DNA from: CAJXCL01 sp036011265
Lineage (GTDB): Bacteria; Nitrospinota; Nitrospinia; CAJXCL01
DNA: 7,261 nucleotides
Direction: 5' to 3'
NCBI GenBank assembly: GCA_036011265.1
Contig: DASCNB010000139.1
Coordinates: 1-7,261, forward strand
Part shown: piece after piece, positions 5,999 to 7,261 of the stretch
How positions within the stretch are numbered: the stretch's first letter is position 1
Layout of the letters: every line of letters starts with the position of its first letter
Translations under genes and position numbers: made by a program
Notes under the pieces: generated by a model
What the model was told of the DNA's origin: nothing
What the model saw: the letters and a program-made list of their open reading frames with translations, nothing else
The model's database searches: none

Positions 5999-7147
5999 AT
6001 GAAGAAAAAAATACTCATAATAACCGGAGAACCTTCCGGAGATATTCACGGCGCATCCCTCTCCCGTTCTTTAACTGCATTTAAACCGGATTTACAAATT
6101 TTTGGCGTAGGAGGTCCTGAAATGAGAAAATCCGGCGTCCATATCCTCCAGGACAATAATGAAATGGCAGTTGTTGGTATTTTGGAAATTTTTGGAAAAA
6201 TCAGGTTATTGTATAAGATTTTCAAAAAAATAGAATACGAAATTGTTTTCGGAAAATACTCGGCCCTTGTCCTCATAGACTATCCGACTTTTAACATGAT
6301 GTTGGCATGGATAGCTTCAAAACACGGTCTTCCTGTCTATTACTTTATTGCTCCACAAGTATGGGCTTGGGGAAAAATCCGCCTCAAGCTTCTTGCCCGT
6401 ATTGTGAATAAGATGTTTGTTATTCTTCCTTTTGAAAAAGAAATATATGAGAATGCAGGTCTGGATGTGGAGTTTGTAGGGCATCCATTTATTGGCGAGG
6501 TCAAAACAGCCCTGGAAAGAGATAGAGCATATAAAATATTTGGTCTTGATAAAAACAAGAAAATTGTTGGTATTTTACCTGGTAGCCGCAGCCAGGAAAT
6601 TAAAACACTCTTGCCGGTGATGCTGGAATCCGCCAGAATTATAAAGAAGGAGATTCCAACAGCTCAGTTCGCTTTACCTCTTGCGAAAACAATTAAAGAG
6701 GAAGAAGTTGCAACTCTAATAAAACAGAGCGGGCTGAATGTTAAGATAATAAAAGACTTTACCTATGATGTCATGTCTGTGGCAGATTTTTTAATTGTTG
6801 CATCAGGCTCTGTTACTCTGGAAGCTGGAATATTGAAAAAACCGATGGTGATAATTTATAAAGTCAATTTTATTACGTCTATTATCGCTAGGATATTGGC
6901 TCTAATTTCGCACGTAGGTCTTGTAAATATAATTGCTGGGAAAGAAATAGTACCGGAATTGCTTCAGGAAAAAATGACCCCGGAAAATATAGCTTCCTGT
7001 AGCCTTAAAGCCCTTACAGATGAAAAATATTATAAACGGGTAAAACAGGAATTAGCTAAAATAGAGCAATTATTAGGGGAAAAAAAAGCGGCTCAAACTA
7101 CAGCAAAGAGCATTATTAATTGCCTTTATGAAGAAAAATCTTTATAA
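5999..7147 (+). CDS. lpxB: Lipid-A-disaccharide synthase LpxB
   Basis: LpxB is the GT19 glycosyltransferase that condenses lipid X with UDP-2,3-diacylglucosamine to give the beta-1,6-linked lipid A disaccharide phosphate at the inner face of the inner membrane. The 382-residue product is of standard length. It shows the N-terminal signature TGEPSGD (9-15), DYPTFN at 94-99 (E. coli DAPDFN, containing its essential aspartate), APQVWAWG, GHP at 161-163, LPGSRSQE at 193-200 (with the Arg197 counterpart of the conserved arginine), SGSVTLE at 269-275, and a late NIIAGKEIVPELLQ segment, all in family order. The ATG lies 3 bases after the lpxI stop and directly precedes the conserved start. There is little room for a classical Shine-Dalgarno, so coupling to lpxI translation is likely. 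The 3' end overlaps the next gene by 20 bases. Confidence 0.97.
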   Translation: MKKKILIITGEPSGDIHGASLSRSLTAFKPDLQIFGVGGPEMRKSGVHILQDNNEMAVVGILEIFGKIRLLYKIFKKIEYEIVFGKYSALVLIDYPTFNMMLAWIASKHGLPVYYFIAPQVWAWGKIRLKLLARIVNKMFVILPFEKEIYENAGLDVEFVGHPFIGEVKTALERDRAYKIFGLDKNKKIVGILPGSRSQEIKTLLPVMLESARIIKKEIPTAQFALPLAKTIKEEEVATLIKQSGLNVKIIKDFTYDVMSVADFLIVASGSVTLEAGILKKPMVIIYKVNFITSIIARILALISHVGLVNIIAGKEIVPELLQEKMTPENIASCSLKALTDEKYYKRVKQELAKIEQLLGEKKAAQTTAKSIINCLYEEKSL

Positions 7148-7261
7148 ATACATACTCCCTTATGTTCTTTTTGTAATTTTGTATTTGATCGGAAAAACAT
7201 TACGCGTCCAAATTATAAATCGTGATGTCGAGTCCCTATTGGAAAAACAAGGCCGAACGAT
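7128..7261 (+). CDS. DUF374-type lysophospholipid acyltransferase, N-terminal fragment
   Basis: A new frame opens at the ATG at 7128, inside the last 20 bases of lpxB, and stays open to the window edge (44 full codons). The fragment begins with a lysine-rich tip and a hydrophobic stretch, YILPYVLFVILYLIG (residues 8-22), then KTLRVQIINRD and SLLEKQGRTI. This membrane anchor followed by a TLR segment and a Gly-x-x-Ile turn resembles the N-terminus of DUF374 proteins (members of the LpxL/PlsC-like acyltransferase superfamily), where an FWH-type catalytic motif comes next. That motif would lie just outside the window. Genes of this family often follow lpxB or msbA in lipid A operons and may be late acyltransferases. 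No ribosome site is seen, so initiation is probably coupled to lpxB. The call is from a short fragment only; another inner-membrane lipid A or Kdo enzyme is possible. Confidence 0.68.
   Translation, partial: MKKNLYKYILPYVLFVILYLIGKTLRVQIINRDVESLLEKQGRT

Noticed and set aside
6024..6039. Perfect CCGGA...TCCGG inverted repeat 25 bases into lpxB
   Set aside because: It falls on the codons of the invariant TGEPSGD motif, so protein conservation explains it; the stem is only 5 bp.

Overview
The window is a stretch of an outer-membrane and lipid A biogenesis operon from an AT-rich Gram-negative bacterium. All seven supported complete or partial genes upstream of the right edge, plus one cut by that edge, lie on the + strand: bamA (5' end outside the window), ompH/skp, fabZ, lpxA, a Gfo/Idh/MocA-family dehydrogenase, lpxI, lpxB, and the start of a DUF374-type lysophospholipid acyltransferase. 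The use of LpxI rather than LpxH, and a dehydrogenase sitting between lpxA and lpxI, fit Deltaproteobacteria-like or Nitrospinota-like lineages. The sequence alone does not settle the taxon.

Layout. Positions 1-2163 hold bamA, from within POTRA 1 to the end of the beta-barrel. After 42 bases comes ompH (2206-2757), a periplasmic chaperone with a signal peptide and coiled-coil arms. A 172-base non-coding spacer (2758-2929) follows. It is richer in G/C than the genes around it and carries several inverted and direct repeats. It sits exactly where lpxD is normally found in this operon type, and no lpxD is present in the window. Then fabZ (2930-3361) and lpxA (3365-4135) are packed 3 bases apart. 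The dehydrogenase (4169-5137), lpxI (5168-5995, apparent TTG start) and lpxB (5999-7147) follow, and the acyltransferase starts inside the lpxB 3' end.

How the genes work together. FabZ belongs to the fatty-acid cycle that also makes the 3-hydroxyacyl-ACP used by LpxA. LpxA acylates the 3-position of a UDP-GlcNAc-type sugar, LpxI cleaves UDP-diacyl-glucosamine to lipid X, and LpxB joins lipid X with UDP-diacyl-glucosamine to give the lipid A disaccharide. BamA and OmpH deliver and insert outer-membrane proteins. The dehydrogenase is in the position where GnnA, which oxidises the 3-OH of UDP-GlcNAc on the route to amide-linked lipid A, occurs in Acidithiobacillus. Together with an unusual LpxA sugar-site segment, this raises the possibility of a modified lipid A, but the partner aminotransferase GnnB is not in the window.

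I see no mobile element, CRISPR array, tRNA or rRNA. The most unusual parts are the lpxD-less structured spacer, the LpxA/dehydrogenase pair, and the weak start and long A-tract of lpxI.
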